Source of the DNA: Fragilariopsis cylindrus CCMP1102
Taxonomy: Eukaryota; Bacillariophyta; Bacillariophyceae; Bacillariales; Bacillariaceae
Direction: 5' to 3'
DNA: 64,000 bases
Assembly: GCA_900095095.1 (NCBI GenBank)
Contig: FMBT01000292.1
Span: forward strand, 310,001 to 374,000
The notes beneath the pieces are model-generated. The model was not told where the DNA came from, did not search any database, and was given only the letters and a program-made list of their open reading frames with translations. Shown here piece by piece: positions 61,696-64,000 of this stretch. Made by a program: the position numbers and the translations under genes. Position 1 is the first letter of the stretch. Every line of letters begins with the position of its first letter.

Positions 61696-63999
61696 TTAGG
61701 AAGCCTTGTCTGGTGTGACAAGGGGGGTAGAACTTGAACTGATACTGTCTTCCTTGGAGTCAGTCTTGAGAATTTCAATGCTATTTTCCCCATACGTCCT
61801 AAGGAGTTGTTGCCCGTACACAGGAGATGACCCTTTTGATGTAGGTGCCAGATTATAGTAGTCAGAGCGGTTACTATCAGATATCAATTGACGATTCGGA
61901 GATAAGCGAACAATCTCGTGGGATCCTTGATCAGAGTCAGGAAGGAAAGTCGTTGAGAGGACTCCGACATTAGATGTCTTCGTATTTGATAATAGAGAAG
62001 AAATCGGGGTCACAACGTAGGGATTATCGTCCATTTGATCAACTCTATGACCAATAATTTGACGAGGGGGAGAGGCGGTACTGCATGAAGGAGAACCAAT
62101 CGGAGGAGGAGGAGGAGTCGTTGATGAAACTAAGCCATTACAAGGGCTCCTCGGTGGAAGAGACCGGATCTTACGTCCGAATTGTAAACCACCCTTGAAT
62201 CGAGGCTTGTTGCAGACATCCATTTTTGTAGCGTGTGCCCCTTCAAAAATAACATCGGAGTGTTCTGCTTCTATCATATCAGATGGTGACGAATCTCTCA
62301 GCTCCCGGTCCACAGATCCAGCCCGTGGAGAAGAAGTTTCGAGTGCGTCTCCACGAAGATGAAGAGAAGTCAGATCTGAAACTTGTTTACGATCGATGTA
62401 TGATACAATCGTAGGTGGTGCGTCGTCACCTCTAGTGCTGCCAGTACTACTAGTATTCAGAGACGCATTCGATCCTACACTAGGAGATTGTGCGGACCCA
62501 CCTCGCCTGCTGCTAAAGGGTGGAAGATTGCGCAACCTGACACCGTCACGAAAAAAACGATCAGCACGAACACTTGCACCATCCATACGAACACGAGTGC
62601 CTGGGCTTTCCGATTTGAATGCTGGACGTTTTTGATCCCGTTGCAGATGGTTCACATTTGCCACTTCTCGATCTGTCTCTGAGATAGCTGATAGGTATGT
62701 GCCATGACTTTGACCGTTACTACTGTTGGAAGTCGTCGCACAACCAGAAGAACTAGAGATACTTGTAGGAAAGCTATTAGCCGTCTCGGGAGAATCTTGA
62801 AGGTGTTGTGGATGAGAGTAACTACCATGTCGACCAACTATCTGGTTAGGTTCTGGGCTCGAAACGGAATATTGTTGTCGGTCGCATACGGCGGTCGTCT
62901 TCGTAGTACCAATATTACTTGTTGAAGTAACGGTAGTCGAGGTTGCGACGCCAATGGAGGATTGAACCAAGTCATTTCTATCAGTGGACCCATCAGAAAC
63001 TGTTATATTGCAATTGGTTGGTGGAGATTCATCTGACGATATTGACGGTGGTCTCGCTGGATTCTCACGACCATCTCGAGGACGACCACTACTGATACGT
63101 AGGTTTCGAACATCCGTTAAGAACTTTGCAGCTCGAGATGCTGCACTCTTCTTCTTTGTTGCGTGCGGTTGCGGTATAACTTTTTCATCACCTTCTTCTT
63201 TCCATCGATTAGTAGTAGATGTGGAAGGGAACGGCACATTCGTCACTTCAATCGACGTCATTTCGCCCACATCATCGCCTTCGGCAACTCCCGTCAGTAT
63301 TTCGTCTTCATGTTGGATGGGATTGAAAATAACGGAACGGACTGGTCTCTCATTGGAACGGTTACTCGCTTTCAACATAGCATACGGTGGCATAGAAAAT
63401 GCGCTACCACCACCACCACCACCGCTAGTCTGGTTCGTTAATGATTCATTATTATTCTCCAAAATTTGAGAATTCGTCCTGGGAATGGATCCGAATGCGC
63501 TATACTTAGAAGTAGATAGAGGCGTAGACCTCGAGCGTGCATGATCCAAAATCTCCAATCCTGCTGGAGGTGGTTCATCCTCGTCACTATCACAGTCATC
63601 ATACTCATCATCATTGTTGTTGTTGTTGTTGTTGTTGATTGCAGACAATTGTGACTGCGTATGACGAAGAAGTGGCGTTGAATGAATATGTCTCCGAAGA
63701 GCAATCGGTTCAAGGAATTTTCCTTGTTGATGATGTTGTTGATGATTATTACTATGATTATGATTATTATGTGTTGTGGATGTTGCTGTCAGACGAGCTA
63801 AGCCTTCACCATAACCGCAAATCATCTCCTGTAAAGGTGGAGGAACAAATGTTTCTGCTCTCGTCTCGTTTATGTAAGTTTCGAACGTCCTAAAAGCTAG
63901 TTGTGCGAAAGATGATGATGAAGAAGCTGTTATGTTGCAGTTGTTGTTGACGTTGTTTGCTGCTGAAATCGCGGTTGGGGAAAGTTGGGGATTGTTCAT
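61696..63999 (-). CDS. Large Ser/Asn-rich protein of unknown function, at the right edge
   Basis: An open frame of 767 residues from ATG 63999, one base inside the right edge. The ATG may be the start or an internal Met of a longer gene. The protein is mostly low complexity: Asn, Ser, His and Thr runs, Asp/Glu-rich DDEYDDCDSDEDEPPPAG, and short basic patches. Conserved-looking islands include ALRRHIHSTPLLRHTQSQLS (about 99-120), SVIFNPIQHEDEILTGVAEG, AASRAAKFLTDVRNLRISSG, RADRFFRDGVRLRNLPPFSS and FKGGLQFGRKIRSLPPRSPC. Many SP and TP sites suggest phosphorylation. No domain or transmembrane segment. It could be a scaffold or regulatory protein; function not readable. Confidence 0.7.
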   Translation of the reverse strand: MNNPQLSPTAISAANNVNNNCNITASSSSSFAQLAFRTFETYINETRAETFVPPPLQEMICGYGEGLARLTATSTTHNNHNHSNNHQQHHQQGKFLEPIALRRHIHSTPLLRHTQSQLSAINNNNNNNNDDEYDDCDSDEDEPPPAGLEILDHARSRSTPLSTSKYSAFGSIPRTNSQILENNNESLTNQTSGGGGGGSAFSMPPYAMLKASNRSNERPVRSVIFNPIQHEDEILTGVAEGDDVGEMTSIEVTNVPFPSTSTTNRWKEEGDEKVIPQPHATKKKSAASRAAKFLTDVRNLRISSGRPRDGRENPARPPSISSDESPPTNCNITVSDGSTDRNDLVQSSIGVATSTTVTSTSNIGTTKTTAVCDRQQYSVSSPEPNQIVGRHGSYSHPQHLQDSPETANSFPTSISSSSGCATTSNSSNGQSHGTYLSAISETDREVANVNHLQRDQKRPAFKSESPGTRVRMDGASVRADRFFRDGVRLRNLPPFSSRRGGSAQSPSVGSNASLNTSSTGSTRGDDAPPTIVSYIDRKQVSDLTSLHLRGDALETSSPRAGSVDRELRDSSPSDMIEAEHSDVIFEGAHATKMDVCNKPRFKGGLQFGRKIRSLPPRSPCNGLVSSTTPPPPPIGSPSCSTASPPRQIIGHRVDQMDDNPYVVTPISSLLSNTKTSNVGVLSTTFLPDSDQGSHEIVRLSPNRQLISDSNRSDYYNLAPTSKGSSPVYGQQLLRTYGENSIEILKTDSKEDSISSSSTPLVTPDKAS

Positions 64000-64000
64000 A

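Noticed and set aside
1-64000. tRNA, rRNA, snRNA genes or CRISPR
   Set aside because: Looked for T-loop motifs, U6/U2 cores and regular spaced repeats by eye on both strands; none convincing. A covariance-model scan would be decisive.

Overview
This is a nuclear eukaryotic window, most probably from a diatom or close stramenopile relative. The genes are eukaryotic (BRF1, UPF2, REV3, PCID2, ADAT1, a SIRT6-type sirtuin, a RIO1 kinase, a TALE homeobox gene). They are AT-rich and packed on both strands, with short GT-AG introns of about 95 to 200 bases. Several secreted or organelle-directed proteins start with a signal peptide followed by an A-F type motif (ends in SEAF or AEAF), which is common in diatoms. 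Asn/Gln/Ser/Asp homopolymer runs and trinucleotide repeats are frequent. I see no operons, no tRNA or rRNA gene and no CRISPR. The species call is an inference.

Layout, left to right. 0-10 kb: the tail of an unknown gene, MRI1 (methionine salvage, 4 exons), BRF1 (RNA polymerase III factor, 3 exons), a secreted DUF6817-like protein, RIO1 kinase and an enoyl-CoA hydratase family protein. 10-25 kb: UPF2 (nonsense-mediated decay), a voltage-gated-type channel with an EF hand and a non-canonical selectivity filter, a cupin/JmjC-type oxygenase gene with an in-frame TGA, a RanBP2 zinc-finger protein, an acidic unknown protein and a TALE homeobox gene. 25-42 kb: REV3 (DNA polymerase zeta), a PPR protein, an F-box/RCC1 protein, a KLHDC4-like kelch protein and aspartyl-tRNA synthetase. 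42-45 kb: about 3 kb with no supported gene but a few coding-like stretches. 45-64 kb: a type I membrane protein, an MFS transporter, a GC-rich secreted or plastid-directed protein, PCIF1-like cap methyltransferase, sirtuin, PCID2 (mRNA export), an OB-fold/winged-helix protein that may be STN1-like, ADAT1 (tRNA deaminase), a small tail-anchored-like protein, and a large Ser-rich protein at the right edge.

The genes are mostly independent housekeeping functions. RNA metabolism is well represented: BRF1, RIO1, UPF2, a PPR protein, AspRS, PCIF1, PCID2 and ADAT1. Many neighbours are divergent pairs sharing 300 to 760 bases of upstream DNA. The most notable observations are the channel filter, the TGA placed just before the iron-binding residues of the cupin gene, the start-overlapping two-codon upstream ORF of UPF2, the PCIF1-like gene beside a SIRT6-like gene, the STN1 candidate, and a 51-bp repeat found upstream of two different minus-strand genes. 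All exon boundaries were read by eye from splice motifs and reading frame, so they need transcript support.
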